Below, one piece after another: positions 1-9,288 of a stretch of 64,000 bases of DNA. The stretch comes from Nonomuraea sediminis (lineage in GTDB: Bacteria; Actinomycetota; Actinomycetes; Streptosporangiales; Streptosporangiaceae): contig NZ_JAHDTI010000002.1 of the NCBI RefSeq assembly GCF_018531495.1, forward strand, positions 1,178,001 to 1,242,000, read 5' to 3'. How positions within the stretch are numbered: the first letter of the stretch is position 1; every line of letters begins with the position of its first letter. The position numbers were made by a program, and so were the translations under genes. The notes under the pieces are model-generated. The model was not told where the DNA came from, did no database searches, and saw only the letters and a program-made list of their open reading frames with translations.

Positions 1-1
1 G

Positions 2-790
2 GGGGAGACGCTGGGGCTGGTGGGCGAGTCGGGCTCTGGCAAGACGACCACGCTGTTCGAGCTGCTGGCCAGGCCGGAGATCCGCAGGGACGCCCAGCTC
101 GTCTTCCAGGACCCGATGTCCAGCCTCGATCCGCGGATGACCGTCGGCGCGATCGTCGCCGAGCCGCTGCGCACCAGGGGGCTGCCGGTGGACGGGGTGG
201 GGGAGCTGCTGGAGCAGGTGGGGCTGCGGGCCTCCGACGCGGACCGGTTCCCGCACGAGTTCTCCGGCGGGCAGCGGCAGCGCATCGGCATCGCCCGCGC
301 CCTGTCGGTGCGTCCCAGGCTGGTCGTGCTCGACGAGCCCGTCTCGGCGCTGGACGTGACCGTGCAGGCAGGGATCCTGGACCTGCTGGCCAGGCTCCGC
401 GACGAACTGGGGCTGGCCTACCTGTTCGTCTCGCACGACCTGGCCGTGGTCAGGCAGGTCTCCGACCGGGTCAGCGTGATGTACCTCGGCAGGACCGTCG
501 AGACCGGCGACACCGCGTCGGTTCTCGGCGAACCCCTGCACCCCTACACCAGGGCCCTCATCTCGGCCGTGCCGATCCCCGATCCGGCCGTCGAGCGTGC
601 GCGCGAGCGGGTGCTGCTGGCAGGAGACCCGCCCAGCCCCTTCGAACGCCACCAGGGATGCCCGTTCCGCGGCCGCTGCCCCGTCTACGCCGGGTTGCCC
701 GAACCCGGCAGGCAGCGGTGCGAGAGCCAGGCGCCCGTGCAGGAGGAGCGGCGCTCAGGCCATCTCGTGGCTTGCCACTTCGCTGAGTGA
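2..790 (+). CDS. ABC transporter ATP-binding protein, oligopeptide (DppF/OppF) type, 5' partial
   Basis: This is the C-terminal part of an ATPase that powers a di/oligopeptide or opine importer at the inner face of the membrane. The frame is open from base 2 and enters directly at the Walker A motif GESGSGKTT. It continues with Q-loop VFQDP, signature FSGGQRQR, Walker B LVVLDEP, the H-loop SHD, and the cysteine-containing tail (GCPFRGRCP) typical of the oligo_HPY extension. Only about 14 residues separate Walker A from the Q-loop segment, against about 28 in the homologous second ATPase near 47.6 kb, so a small in-frame deletion is possible. Its 3' end overlaps the convergent DMT gene by 36 bp. 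The rest of the transporter lies outside the window. Confidence 0.93.
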   Translation, partial: GETLGLVGESGSGKTTTLFELLARPEIRRDAQLVFQDPMSSLDPRMTVGAIVAEPLRTRGLPVDGVGELLEQVGLRASDADRFPHEFSGGQRQRIGIARALSVRPRLVVLDEPVSALDVTVQAGILDLLARLRDELGLAYLFVSHDLAVVRQVSDRVSVMYLGRTVETGDTASVLGEPLHPYTRALISAVPIPDPAVERARERVLLAGDPPSPFERHQGCPFRGRCPVYAGLPEPGRQRCESQAPVQEERRSGHLVACHFAE

Positions 791-1693
791 GGCCTTCCTC
801 CTGCGTTCGGTCGAGACCACGAGGATGACGCCCGCCACGATCACCAGGCCGCCGATGATCATGCGGGTGGTGACCTCCTCGTCCAGGATCAGCACACCCA
901 GGAGCACCGCGACGACCGGGTTGACGTAGGCGTAGGTGGACACCAGGGAGATCGGCGCGTTGCCGAGCAGCCACGAGTACGCGGTGAAGGCCACCAGCGA
1001 GCCGAAGACGACCAGGTAGGCCAGCGCCACCCACGACCTGGTCGAGACCGCCGCCAGGTCGAGCCGCTCGTGGGTGGCCAGCCCGATCACCACGAGCCCG
1101 GCGCCGCCGGCCAGCATCTCGATCGTGCTGGCCGCGAAGGAGTTCGACGGCATCGGGATCCGCGCCGACAGGAACGACCCCAGCGACCACGACACAGCCG
1201 CGATCAGCACCACCGCGATGTCGCCAGGGCTGGCCTGCCCGCCGGAACCCAGCGACAGCGCGGCCACGCCGCAGAACCCGACGAGCACCCCGGCCAGCGT
1301 CAGCACCTGCGGGCGGTCCCTGACCACGAGCCGCATCACCACCAGGCACAGCGGCACCGAGGCGATCAGCAGCGCCGCCAGCCCGCTCGGCATGTGCTTC
1401 TCGGCCACCGACAGCAGCCCGTTGCCGGTGGTCAGCAGCAGCAACCCGACCAGCGCGGCGCCCAGGAACTGCCGCCCCGTCATGCGGAACGGCGCCCACC
1501 CCTTGCGGATCAGCTGGATCACCGCGAGCACCGCCGCCGCGATCAGGAACCGCAGCGCTCCGCCCATCAGCGCGGGCAGCGTCTCGACCGCGATCCGGAT
1601 GCCCAGGTAGGTGGAGCCCCACACCACGTAGACGATGACCAGCGCTCCCCAGATGAGGAGCGTGGTGCGGCGGTCAGTGGTGTTCGGTGTCAT
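755..1693 (-). CDS. EamA/DMT-family transporter, 10 TM
   Basis: A 312-residue integral membrane protein with two EamA repeats. It opens with WGSTYLGIR, a typical first-helix motif of RhaT/YedA-like drug/metabolite transporters. About ten hydrophobic stretches alternate with short loops, and a small basic tail (TERRRK) lies on the cytoplasmic side. The likely role is export of an amino acid or small metabolite; the substrate cannot be read from sequence. The ATG at 1693 gives the usual family length. The gene stands alone, convergent with the ABC ATPase and divergent from the rhodanese gene. Confidence 0.9.
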   Translation of the reverse strand: MTPNTTDRRTTLLIWGALVIVYVVWGSTYLGIRIAVETLPALMGGALRFLIAAAVLAVIQLIRKGWAPFRMTGRQFLGAALVGLLLLTTGNGLLSVAEKHMPSGLAALLIASVPLCLVVMRLVVRDRPQVLTLAGVLVGFCGVAALSLGSGGQASPGDIAVVLIAAVSWSLGSFLSARIPMPSNSFAASTIEMLAGGAGLVVIGLATHERLDLAAVSTRSWVALAYLVVFGSLVAFTAYSWLLGNAPISLVSTYAYVNPVVAVLLGVLILDEEVTTRMIIGGLVIVAGVILVVSTERRRKASLSEVASHEMA

Positions 1694-1850
1694 GGCTCCT
1701 TACGATAGCGGTCCGCATAGTGAGACCACCTGCGGGTATCGGACAGCGAAGTGGCGGGATCTTAGCGATGTACGGCTTTCGCGCCACTGTCGGCTCTAGC
1801 TGGGGAAATGTCAGGATTCTGGCATCGCAACCGGCACGAATGGAGCCCCG

Positions 1851-2309
1851 ATGTCCGCCGTCACCGCGGTACCCGCCGCAGCCAACGCCGACGCCGTCGC
1901 GCACTTCTCCGCCCGCCTGGCCTTCGAGACCGACGTGTCGGACGTGGCGGCCGACCTGGCGGCGGGCGCGCCCGGCGTCGTGGTGGTCGACTCGCGCAGC
2001 AAGGAGTCCTGGGACCAGGGCCACATCGACGGCGCCGTCCACCTGCCCACCGCCGAGATCGCCGCCCGGGCGCGCGACCTGATCCCGCAGGACGTGACCG
2101 TGGTGACCTACTGCTGGGGCCCCGGCTGCAACGGCGCCACCCGCGCCGCCCTGGAGTTCGCCCGCCTGGGCTACCGCGTGAAGGAGATGCTGGGCGGCTT
2201 CGAATACTGGGCACGCGAGGGATTCGCCGTCGAGACCGCCGCGGGCCTGACCAGAAGGCCCGTCGACGAGCTCACCGCCCCCGTCTCGGGAATCGCCTGC
2301 GCCTGTTAG
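1851..2309 (+). CDS. Rhodanese-like domain protein
   Basis: A 152-residue single-domain rhodanese. It shows the DSR/W/GHIDGAVHLP signature of the fold (DSRSKESWDQGHIDGA, about residues 47-62) and an active-site loop with Cys88 (YCWGPG) and Cys93 followed by N-G-A-T-R. Cys93 and the Arg five residues later match the CX4R sulfur-transfer loop. The protein ends in C-A-C, adding two more thiols. Such proteins shuttle persulfide sulfur; the acceptor is unknown. No partner gene is adjacent. The ATG at 1851 follows directly on a region of lower coding bias, so the start is fairly secure. Confidence 0.88.
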   Translation: MSAVTAVPAAANADAVAHFSARLAFETDVSDVAADLAAGAPGVVVVDSRSKESWDQGHIDGAVHLPTAEIAARARDLIPQDVTVVTYCWGPGCNGATRAALEFARLGYRVKEMLGGFEYWAREGFAVETAAGLTRRPVDELTAPVSGIACAC

Positions 2310-2312
2310 CCC

Positions 2313-2372
2313 TCAGCCGGTCAGCTCGGCGTCGTGGGCGAGCAGGGCGATCTGGGTCCGGTTGTTGAAGTG
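2313..2372 (-). pseudogene. Relic of a NarL/FixJ response regulator (C-terminal tip only)
   Basis: Read on the minus strand, the 19 codons before the TGA at 2313-2315 give HFNNRTQIALLAHDAELTG. This is the characteristic end of the LuxR-type HTH in NarL-family regulators (recognition helix tail, then NRTQ-A-L-L-A-H). Similarity stops abruptly upstream of the His codon, where the frame reads GRQLP and enters G-poor sequence. No start or receiver domain remains. It is a decayed fragment, only 4 bp from the rhodanese stop codon. Confidence 0.6.
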
Positions 2373-2418
2373 TGGAAGCTGGCGCCCCCGTCCGAAACAC
2401 GTCGATCGGGGGCGATGG

Positions 2419-2545
2419 AAAACATACCCCAACCATCCCCATCAACCAATAACTTCACTTGCCCTAACTTCAACTTGTCACCATCAGGGCGCCACAAAAA
2501 CCCCACGATCACCAAGAACACCCCATCTAGCCGCTCAAGAACGGA
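2419..2545 (+). other. C-rich, G-poor stretch, possible Rho-loading region
   Basis: About 125 bp whose plus strand is rich in C and A and almost free of G. It is plainly different from the roughly 70 percent GC surroundings and has no credible reading frame. It lies downstream of the rhodanese gene in its transcribed direction, and a C-over-G bubble is the compositional hallmark of rut sites used by Rho. Nothing else is seen between the LuxR relic and the repeat at 2548. The function is inferred from composition only. Confidence 0.3.
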
Positions 2546-2547
2546 GT

Positions 2548-2643
2548 CGTAACGGCGAGTAACCGTCGCCGACTCGCCGGAAGCGCCGCCCGCGGGTCCT
2601 CAGCCGAAGTACGGCGGGCGGCCGTAAGGGGCTGCTCGCCGTA
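2548..2643 (-). repeat. Intergenic 3'-end element, copy A (palindrome plus body)
   Basis: One of four related elements in the window (others at 10937, 11289 and 34359). Read on the minus strand it starts with an imperfect hairpin (arms 2630-2643 and 2610-2623, TACGGC at the tips). The body runs through CGGCGCTTCCGGCGAGTCGG and ends near a TTACTCGCCGTTAC segment. It begins 70 bp after the stop of the minus-strand regulator gene at 2713, so the hairpin could end that transcript. Confidence 0.6.
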
Positions 2644-2712
2644 AGAGCTCATGAAGACAGGGCGGTCCGCCGCTCTGGAAGGGGAAGGGAGCGACGGACC
2701 GGATCGGGGTGG

Positions 2713-4062
2713 TCAGCGGGGGCCGAGTTTCTCCACGATGAGACGGTAGAGCTGGCGTGGCCGTCCGGGCTGGGGAGTCCGGTTGGGCGGGAGCGGCCAC
2801 GCGAGTCCCTCGTCAACCAACGTGCGCAGCAACCGCCTGGCCGTCCGGGGCGTGACCCCGAGCATCTTCCCCGCGCCCTCGGCGTCGACCACCGTGTCGC
2901 CGCCCTCGAGCTTGGCCGCGAGCCTGGCCAGCACTTCCACGCCCTTGGGTTTGAGCGTGGTCGCGCCCGCGGGCGGCATCCTGGGCGCCGGGATGAGGGC
3001 TCTGCCCTCCCTGTCCACGGCGAAGCCCTGCGCCTGCTTGCCTGCCTGGCTGCGGGCCAGCGCGGCCCTGGCGTGCGACTCGGCGTCGTGCGTCGTGCGG
3101 CCCATGCCCACGCCCACCTCGACCGCCAGCCCCAGCTCGTCGCGGATCCTGGCCGCGAACGGCAGCACACGGAAGCCGTCCGTCGCCGCCGCGATCGAGC
3201 CCCTGGTCGCGGTGACCAGGTAGCTGTGGTCGTCGATCGGCCAGACGGTCGCGTTGATCCGGTTGGCCTCCTGGACCAGCAGCCGGTGCAGCGACAGGCG
3301 CAGTTCGTCGCGCCAGTAGCGGGGCGCGGCGCGGCGCACGGGTTCGCGCAGCGTCGGCACCTCCACCAGCACCACGGTGAGCTGCGACTCCTCCAGCCGG
3401 TGGTGTGCGCCGAGCAGCGCCGCGGTGTGCAGCGCGCTGCGGACCGCCGCCGAGGTCGGCCTGATGCGGATCACGGGCACCCCCGCCGCCTGCAGGCGTT
3501 CCGCCACCTGGGGCAGGCACGTCAGCGCGCCGGTGGTGGCGCCCTGGCGGGCCAGCCGTTCGTGGAATGCGGCGATCGTCCCGGTGGCGCCGGGTTCGTC
3601 GCGGCTGTGCACGTCGGTGGCCGCGATGCCCAGATCGGTGTACGCCTCCTCGACATCGGCACGCGAGACCACGTCGATGCTGACCCGCTGCGGATCGATG
3701 CGCGCGTCCAGTGCCGCCTTGGCCAGCGCCGCCACCAGTGCCGCCCCGCCGAGTTGCACGTAGGTCGCGGGCATGGTGAGCACGCCCGATCGCCTGGCCA
3801 GGTCGTAGGGGACCGGGCTGGCGAACAGGCACGCGTCCACGCCCGGACCGAGCCGTGTCACTTTGTCCGGCGCTTCCTGCTCATCGCGATAAGCGGCCGC
3901 CACCAGGCGGCAGGGCAGGGGCGCGGCGGCGTGGCCCATCAGCATGACGCGCTCGACCAAATCGTGCGGCCCGACCACACCAATAGTGAGGTCCGGTGTC
4001 ATGGCGCCCGGGCGTGACACTCGGGGAGTTTCTTCGGCCCTCTCGACCAATGTTCGTCCCAT
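2713..4062 (-). CDS. Multidomain transcriptional regulator (PrpR/substrate-binding-like N-terminus, GGDEF-like middle, winged-helix C-terminus)
   Basis: 449 residues. The first 200 (after TIGVVGPHDLVERV) look like a small-molecule-sensing alpha/beta domain of the kind found in PrpR-type regulators. The middle part (WRDELRLSLHRLLVQEAN to VEVGVGMGRTTHDAESHARAAL) resembles a degenerate nucleotide-cyclase/GGDEF-type domain with no GGDEF motif. The last 75 residues (GKMLGVTPRTARRLLRTLVDEG) form a winged helix-turn-helix. It is probably a one-component regulator; effector and targets are unknown. The start is uncertain: ATG at 4062 or the ATG at 4002 (MTPDLTIGV), which fits the domain start better. 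It is monocistronic, with 198 bp to murA and nothing recognised in that gap. Confidence 0.7.
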   Translation of the reverse strand: MGRTLVERAEETPRVSRPGAMTPDLTIGVVGPHDLVERVMLMGHAAAPLPCRLVAAAYRDEQEAPDKVTRLGPGVDACLFASPVPYDLARRSGVLTMPATYVQLGGAALVAALAKAALDARIDPQRVSIDVVSRADVEEAYTDLGIAATDVHSRDEPGATGTIAAFHERLARQGATTGALTCLPQVAERLQAAGVPVIRIRPTSAAVRSALHTAALLGAHHRLEESQLTVVLVEVPTLREPVRRAAPRYWRDELRLSLHRLLVQEANRINATVWPIDDHSYLVTATRGSIAAATDGFRVLPFAARIRDELGLAVEVGVGMGRTTHDAESHARAALARSQAGKQAQGFAVDREGRALIPAPRMPPAGATTLKPKGVEVLARLAAKLEGGDTVVDAEGAGKMLGVTPRTARRLLRTLVDEGLAWPLPPNRTPQPGRPRQLYRLIVEKLGPR

Positions 4063-4260
4063 CCTGCCGTCCGTTTACGGTGCGAATGATGGAGTCCGCC
4101 TCACCCTCCCGGTAGTCGGGTTCGGCTTCCTCACCATGCTCTCTTTTGGAACGATCGCTCGCGGGGGCCGTAATGTCACGCCCGACTTTTCCGGAAAGCC
4201 GTTCTGGTTGGCCGCCCGGGAAGGTGTTTTAGCAGCTCAGCGGGGTTTTCCCGGTGTTTT

Positions 4261-5526
4261 TCAGTGCCCGGAAATCTCTCGTGTAATGTCCGCTCCGAGT
4301 GCCCGCATTCGATCGGCGAGGGAGGCGTGGCCGCGGTCGATGAGATAACCCGACTCGATGACCGTCTCACCTTTGGCCGCCAGTCCCGCCAGCACCAGAG
4401 CTATCCCCGAACGCAGGTCGTGCGCGGTCACCTGGGTGCCGGTCAGCGGGGTGGCGCCGCGCACGATCGCCCGGCTGCCCTCGACCTCCACGTCGGCGCC
4501 CATCTTGTTGAGCTCTCCCGCCAGGGCGAAGCGGCCGTCGAAGATGCGCTCGTGGATGTAGCTGGTGCCGTCGGCCAGCGCCGCCACGGTCATCATCGGC
4601 GACTGCAGGTCGGTGGCGAAGCCCGGGTAGGTGTCGGTGATGATGTTGATCGGGCGTAGCGGCCGCTCGCAGCGCACGTGCAGCACCGCGCCCTGGCGGG
4701 CGAAGTCGACGCCCATCTGCTCCAGCTTGTAGCGGACGACGCCCAGGTCCAGGCCGGTGCCGACGAGGCTGACGTCGCCGCCGGTGATCGCCGCGGCCAT
4801 GGCGAACACGCCGGCGTCCAGCCGGTCGGGCATCACGGTGTGCTCGACGGCGTGCAGCTCGTCCACGCCCTCGACGGTGATGAAGCCGGTGCCGCCGCCG
4901 CTGATCCTGGCGCCCATCTTGGTGAGCATGTCGATGACGTCGAGCACCTCGGGCTCCAGGGCCGCGTTCTCGATCACGGTGGTGCCCTTGGCCAGGGCGG
5001 CGGCCATGATGAGGTTCTCGGTGCCGGTGTGCGAGGGGGTGTCGAGGTAGAGCGTGGCGCCGGTCAGGCCTGAGGCCTTGACGTGGATGACGGTTTCGCC
5101 CTCGTCCACGATCGCGCCGAGCCGCTTGTAGCCCAGGTAGTGGAAGTCCAGGTTGCGGCTGCCGAGGTTGCAGCCGCCGACCCCCTCCACGATCGCCTCG
5201 CCCAGGCGGTGCAGCAGGGCCGGGGTGAACAGCACGGAACCGCGGAAGCGCCTGGCGATCTCGGCCGGCAGCACCGGGCTGCTGAGCCGGGAGGCGTCGA
5301 TCACCAGCGTCCGCTCCGACTCGTGCAGCTCGACGTGGGCGCCGACGGCCTGGGCCAGTTCGACGGCCCGGCGGACGTCCTCGATGATCGGTACGTTGCG
5401 CAGGACGGTGCGGCCACGGGAGGCGAGCAGAGCCGCGCCGATCATGGGCAACACGGCGTTCTTCGCGCCCTGGATGAAGGCGGTTCCACGCAAAGCGTTG
5501 CCACCGCGCACGCGGTAACGGACCAT
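4261..5526 (-). CDS. murA: UDP-N-acetylglucosamine 1-carboxyvinyltransferase (MurA family)
   Basis: 421 residues, full length for an EPSP-synthase-fold enolpyruvyl transferase. MurA adds enolpyruvate from PEP to UDP-GlcNAc in the first committed step of peptidoglycan synthesis, in the cytoplasm. It keeps the Lys-Asn pair (GAKNAVLP), the catalytic Cys in GGCNLGSRN (about residue 119), the Asp of TDLQSP and the Arg of IDRGH. Several otherwise conserved spots differ: [16 protein letters not shown] replaces the usual RAS...GPLLARFG block, and SPMM follows TDLQ. It may therefore be a second, divergent MurA rather than the main copy. The gene is monocistronic, 76 bp upstream of purC on the same strand, and starts with MVRYRVRGG. 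Confidence 0.88.
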   Translation of the reverse strand: MVRYRVRGGNALRGTAFIQGAKNAVLPMIGAALLASRGRTVLRNVPIIEDVRRAVELAQAVGAHVELHESERTLVIDASRLSSPVLPAEIARRFRGSVLFTPALLHRLGEAIVEGVGGCNLGSRNLDFHYLGYKRLGAIVDEGETVIHVKASGLTGATLYLDTPSHTGTENLIMAAALAKGTTVIENAALEPEVLDVIDMLTKMGARISGGGTGFITVEGVDELHAVEHTVMPDRLDAGVFAMAAAITGGDVSLVGTGLDLGVVRYKLEQMGVDFARQGAVLHVRCERPLRPINIITDTYPGFATDLQSPMMTVAALADGTSYIHERIFDGRFALAGELNKMGADVEVEGSRAIVRGATPLTGTQVTAHDLRSGIALVLAGLAAKGETVIESGYLIDRGHASLADRMRALGADITREISGH

Positions 5527-5602
5527 TCGTGCGGCTCCTAGGAAGGTATTTCAGGCTTGAACGGCCCAACAGTAGCCGCTAACCACACGTGACCCAGCCG
5601 AT

Positions 5603-6436
5603 TCATCGGCTAAAGGGGACCCCCGTGAGCCGCTCGTACGCTTCCAGGTAACGGTCCCTCGTACGCCTGACCACCTCGTCGGGAAGCGACGGAGGCGGAG
5701 TTTCTCCGGATTTATCCCATCCCGATTCGGGCGAAGTTAGCCAATCACGGACGAATTGCTTGTCAAAAGACGGTTGCGGACGCCCCGGTTGCCACTGGTC
5801 GGCAGGCCAGAATCGCGAGGAGTCGGGAGTGAGCACCTCGTCGGCCAGCGTCAGCACGCCGTCGTGGTCCCACCCCAGCTCGATCTTGGTGTCGGCCAGG
5901 ATGATGCCCCGCCCGAGGGCGATCTCGGCGCCGCGCTTGTAGACCTCCAGCGTGATCCGGCGCAGCTCCTCGGCGGCCTCGCCCTGGGAGGCCACGACCT
6001 GCTCGAAGGAGATGGGCTCGTCGTGCTCGCCGACGGGCGCCTTGGTGCTGGGCGTGAAGATCGGCTCGGGCAGCCGCGAGCCGTCCTCCAGGCCCGGGGG
6101 CAGCTCGACGCCCGACACGCGGCCCGTCGCGCGGTATTCCGCCAGCCCGCCGCCGGTCAGGTAGCCGCGGGCCACGCACTCGACGGGCACCATCCGCAGC
6201 GACTTGCAGACCACGCTGCGGGCGTCGGGCCCCTTGCGGATGATGTGGTTGGGCACGATGTCCTTGAGCTGCTCGAACCACCACAGGGACAGCTGCGTGA
6301 GGATGGCGCCCTTGTCCGGGATGCCGGGCTCCAGGACGTAGTCGAAGGCCGAGATCCGGTCCGAGGCGACCATCAGCAGGTCGCCCTCGTCGGTCGAGTA
6401 GAGGTCGCGTACCTTGCCGGAGTGCAGGTGTTTCAT
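5603..6436 (-). CDS. purC: Phosphoribosylaminoimidazole-succinocarboxamide synthase (SAICAR synthetase)
   Basis: 277 residues. It joins CAIR and aspartate with ATP in de novo purine synthesis (cytoplasm). Family signatures are GKVRDLY at the N-terminus, [28 protein letters not shown] and [10 protein letters not shown]. The start lies close to the first conserved motif, as in other actinobacterial PurC. Its ATG overlaps the purD stop by 4 bp (ATGA), so purD-purC is a coupled pair transcribed leftward. Confidence 0.97.
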   Translation of the reverse strand: MKHLHSGKVRDLYSTDEGDLLMVASDRISAFDYVLEPGIPDKGAILTQLSLWWFEQLKDIVPNHIIRKGPDARSVVCKSLRMVPVECVARGYLTGGGLAEYRATGRVSGVELPPGLEDGSRLPEPIFTPSTKAPVGEHDEPISFEQVVASQGEAAEELRRITLEVYKRGAEIALGRGIILADTKIELGWDHDGVLTLADEVLTPDSSRFWPADQWQPGRPQPSFDKQFVRDWLTSPESGWDKSGETPPPSLPDEVVRRTRDRYLEAYERLTGVPFSR

Positions 6437-7656
6437 CGGGCGATGTCCGTCCTGTAGTGCGAGCCGCGCAGGCTGATCCTCGACACCAGGTCGTAGGCGT
6501 TGCGCCGGGCGGTCTCCTGGTCCGGGCCGGTGCCGACGACACTCAGCACCCGCCCGCCATTGGCCACGATGTCACCATTCTCCCGCTTTGTCCCAGCGTG
6601 GATGACATAGGCGGACTCAGTGGGCTCCAGGCCGGTGATGACGTCGCCCTTGACCGGGTCGCCCGGGTAGTTCTCGGCCGCGATCACCACCGTCACCGCC
6701 GACCCGTCGCGGAACTCCGGCTCGCCGGCGAGCGTGCCCGTCGCGCAGGCGTGCAGCAGCCCGCCCAGCGGCGTCTCCAGCCGGTCGAGCACCACCTGCG
6801 TCTCGGGGTCGCCGAAGCGCGCGTTGAACTCGATCACCTTCGGCCCCTTGGCCGTAATGGCCAGCCCCACGTACAGGACACCCTGGTACGGCAGGCCCCG
6901 CCTGCCCAGCTCGTCGACCGTGGGACGCACGACCTCGCGCATGACCTGCTCGGTCACGCCCTCCGCCAGCCACGGCAACGGCGTGTAGGCCCCCATTCCG
7001 CCGGTGTTGGGCCCCTGGTCGCCGTCGTAGGCCCGCTTGAAGTCCTGCGCGGGCTGCAGCGGCACCGCCGTACCGCCGTCGCACAGCGCGAACAGCGAGA
7101 CCTCCGGCCCGTCCAGGTACTCCTCGATCACGACCCGCTCGCACGCGCGCGCGTGCTCGAGCGCGGCCTGGCGGTCATCGGTGACGACGACCCCCTTGCC
7201 CGCGGCCAGCCCGTCGTCCTTGACCACGTACGGCGGGCCGAAGGCGTCCAGCGCCTGAGCCGCCTCCTCGGCGGTCGTGCACACCCGGGAATCCGCCGTC
7301 GGCACCCCCGCGGCCGTCATGATTTCCTTGGCGAACGCCTTGGAGCCCTCGATCATCGCCGCCTCCCGCGACGGGCCGAAGCAGGCGATGCCCGCCGCCC
7401 GCACCGCGTCGGCAACCCCGGCCACCAGTGGCGCCTCGGGCCCCACCACGACCAGGTCCACGCCCAGCCGCCCGGCCAGCGCCGCGACCGCGGCGGGGTC
7501 GGTGGCCGCCACGGGGTGCAGGGTCGCGATCTCGGCGATGCCCGCGTTGCCCGGGGCACAGTGGAGTTCGCTGACCTGGGGATCGAGGCTGAGGGAGCGG
7601 CACAGGGCGTGCTCGCGCCCGCCGGAGCCGATGACTAGTACGCGCACGAGTCCCAT
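6433..7656 (-). CDS. purD: Phosphoribosylamine-glycine ligase (GAR synthetase)
   Basis: 407 residues, an ATP-grasp ligase that couples phosphoribosylamine to glycine. It shows the N-terminal GSGGREHAL loop, the ATP-grasp segment [28 protein letters not shown], and the metal site [10 protein letters not shown]. The start [10 protein letters not shown] is usual apart from a two-residue extension. It is the first gene of the purD-purC pair; its promoter must lie in the divergent region 7657-7810 shared with the corA leader. Confidence 0.97.
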   Translation of the reverse strand: MGLVRVLVIGSGGREHALCRSLSLDPQVSELHCAPGNAGIAEIATLHPVAATDPAAVAALAGRLGVDLVVVGPEAPLVAGVADAVRAAGIACFGPSREAAMIEGSKAFAKEIMTAAGVPTADSRVCTTAEEAAQALDAFGPPYVVKDDGLAAGKGVVVTDDRQAALEHARACERVVIEEYLDGPEVSLFALCDGGTAVPLQPAQDFKRAYDGDQGPNTGGMGAYTPLPWLAEGVTEQVMREVVRPTVDELGRRGLPYQGVLYVGLAITAKGPKVIEFNARFGDPETQVVLDRLETPLGGLLHACATGTLAGEPEFRDGSAVTVVIAAENYPGDPVKGDVITGLEPTESAYVIHAGTKRENGDIVANGGRVLSVVGTGPDQETARRNAYDLVSRISLRGSHYRTDIAR

Positions 7657-7810
7657 TGTTGCAGGCCACGAACTGCCGGAATGCAGCGCAATCTTTGTGG
7701 AGTTCCACCTGATCGCAGGACCAGGCGGCGAGTATCGTCATGTTGTTCATGCGCCATGTGGTAAGTTAGGGCGGCTTTAGGGCGTCTCTCGTGATTGGAG
7801 GTGGTCCGGG

Positions 7811-7912
7811 ATGAAACCTGGTGATCCCAGCAGTACGTGCTCGTTCACGTACGCCGAACACACCCCGACCACTCCAATCGGCAGCCTGATCGTGCCTCCA
7901 CGCATTCTGTGA
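7811..7912 (+). CDS. Possible 33-codon leader peptide upstream of corA
   Basis: A short frame starting with ATG at 7811, preceded by a strong GGAGGT ribosome site at 7799-7804, and ending with TGA at 7910-7912. The predicted peptide has seven prolines in 33 residues, with a TPTTPIGSL stretch and a terminal PPRIL. It ends 53 bp before the corA start, on the same strand. Proline-rich leader peptides control mgtA and corA in enterobacteria, so a similar role for translation-speed sensing is possible. No homologue is known to me. It could also be a chance frame, but the ribosome site is better than that of most genes here. Confidence 0.42.
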   Translation: MKPGDPSSTCSFTYAEHTPTTPIGSLIVPPRIL

Positions 7913-7965
7913 GGTGACTATTCGTCGCGCGTGGAGAGCGCCAGGTCGGGCGGAAAGGGACTGCC

Positions 7966-9075
7966 ATGCGCTCGTCCACGCTTTTCCGTCGCATCAACCG
8001 TCACCCGGTTCAGCCGCACACCGCGCGCCAGCTCACGTCGCCCGTGCGTGAGGTCTGCGTACCGCCGGTCGACTCCGTCGTCGAGTACGGCGCCTACATC
8101 GAGGGCCAGAAGGTCTACGCCCCCGGCATCGTCGATGCCCTCGACCTCGTCCGCGCGCACAACGCCGTCTCCGACGGCACGCCCGCCTTCGTCTGGGTGG
8201 GGCTGCACGAGCCGGCGGCGCCGGAGGTCGAGTGGCTGGCCGAGGTCTTCGGCCTGCACCCCTTGTCGGTGGAGGACGCCGTCAAGGCCCACCAGCGGCC
8301 CAAGGTCGAGCGTTACGGCGACTCACTGTTCATGGTTCTCAAGACAGTCGCCTTCCTCGACCACGACGAGCTGACCGCCACCAGCGAGATCATCGCCACG
8401 GGCGAGATCATGGTCTTCCTCGGCGTCGACTTCGTCGTCACCGTGCGCCACGGCGAGCACTGCCCGCTGACCGAGGTCCGCGAGCGGCTCGAGGATCGGC
8501 TCGAGCTGATGAACCGCGGTCCCACCGGCGTGCTGCACGCCATCGCCGACCACGTCGTCGACCAGTACCTGCAGGTGGCCGACCTGATGCAGTTGGAGCT
8601 CGAGGAGGTCGAGGCCACCGTCTTCGCCGACGTCAGCTCCCGTGACATCAACCGGATCTACCAGCTCAAGCGGGAGATGCTCGACATGAAGCGGGCGGTG
8701 ACCCCGTTGCAGGCGCCGCTCTCCGCGTTGCCGCAGCGCCGGGTGATCCCCTCGGAGATGCGCGAGTACTTCCGTGACGTCGGCGACCACCTGTCCAGGG
8801 TGTGCGAGCAGGTGGAGTCCTCCAACGAGCTGTGCAGCTCGATCCTGCAGGCCGCGCTGGCCCGCTCGAACGCGCTGGCCAACGAGGACATGCGGAAGAT
8901 CTCCTCCTGGGTGGCCATCCTGGCCGTGCCCACGATGATCGCGGGCATCTACGGGATGAACTTCGACTTCATGCCGGAGCTGCACAGCATCTGGGGCTAC
9001 CCCGCGGTGATCGGCGTGATGGTCACCGCGTGTCTGCTGCTGCACCGGGGATTCCGCCGCAACGGATGGTTGTGA
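7966..9075 (+). CDS. corA: CorA-type magnesium/cobalt transporter
   Basis: 369 residues. A large cytoplasmic N-terminal domain is followed by a long helix and two C-terminal membrane helices. The first of these ends in the pore signature YGMNFDFMPE (GMN at about residue 329). It would form a pentameric Mg2+ channel in the cytoplasmic membrane. The basic N-terminus is longer than in minimal CorA proteins; ATG 7966 follows AAAGGGA. It is preceded by the possible leader peptide and followed in the same frame by a VOC relic. Confidence 0.93.
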   Translation: MRSSTLFRRINRHPVQPHTARQLTSPVREVCVPPVDSVVEYGAYIEGQKVYAPGIVDALDLVRAHNAVSDGTPAFVWVGLHEPAAPEVEWLAEVFGLHPLSVEDAVKAHQRPKVERYGDSLFMVLKTVAFLDHDELTATSEIIATGEIMVFLGVDFVVTVRHGEHCPLTEVRERLEDRLELMNRGPTGVLHAIADHVVDQYLQVADLMQLELEEVEATVFADVSSRDINRIYQLKREMLDMKRAVTPLQAPLSALPQRRVIPSEMREYFRDVGDHLSRVCEQVESSNELCSSILQAALARSNALANEDMRKISSWVAILAVPTMIAGIYGMNFDFMPELHSIWGYPAVIGVMVTACLLLHRGFRRNGWL

Positions 9076-9288
9076 TGGTCCCCGCCGCAGCCGTTCACGG
9101 TGCTCGGGTGGAGCGTCGACGACGTCCACGCCTCTCTTTCTGATCTTGGCTTGCATACCATCCGTTATGACGGGATGAATCAGGATCCGTCCGGCGTGTG
9201 GACCACGCCGGACGGCTGTCAGGTCGCCTGGTTCCGGGATCCCGACGGCAACACGCTCTCGCTGACCTCTACACGCCCACGGGCCTGA
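9076..9288 (+). pseudogene. 5'-truncated VOC/glyoxalase-superfamily gene
   Basis: Directly after the corA stop the same frame stays open and encodes PPQPFTVLGWSVDDV, then GVWTTPDGCQVAWFRDPDGN and LSLTS. This is the C-terminal beta-alpha-beta-beta-beta unit of a VOC protein, with the metal-site region DPDGN. The N-terminal half is missing and there is no start with a ribosome site (a GTG at 9100 lies inside the domain). The 3' end overlaps the convergent GDPD gene by 20 bp. It is most likely a remnant left by a deletion that joined corA to the middle of a VOC gene. Confidence 0.65.

Noticed and set aside
9100..9288. A complete small VOC protein starting at GTG 9100
   Set aside because: The domain similarity starts before this codon and there is no ribosome site; only half of the fold is encoded, so it was called a relic.
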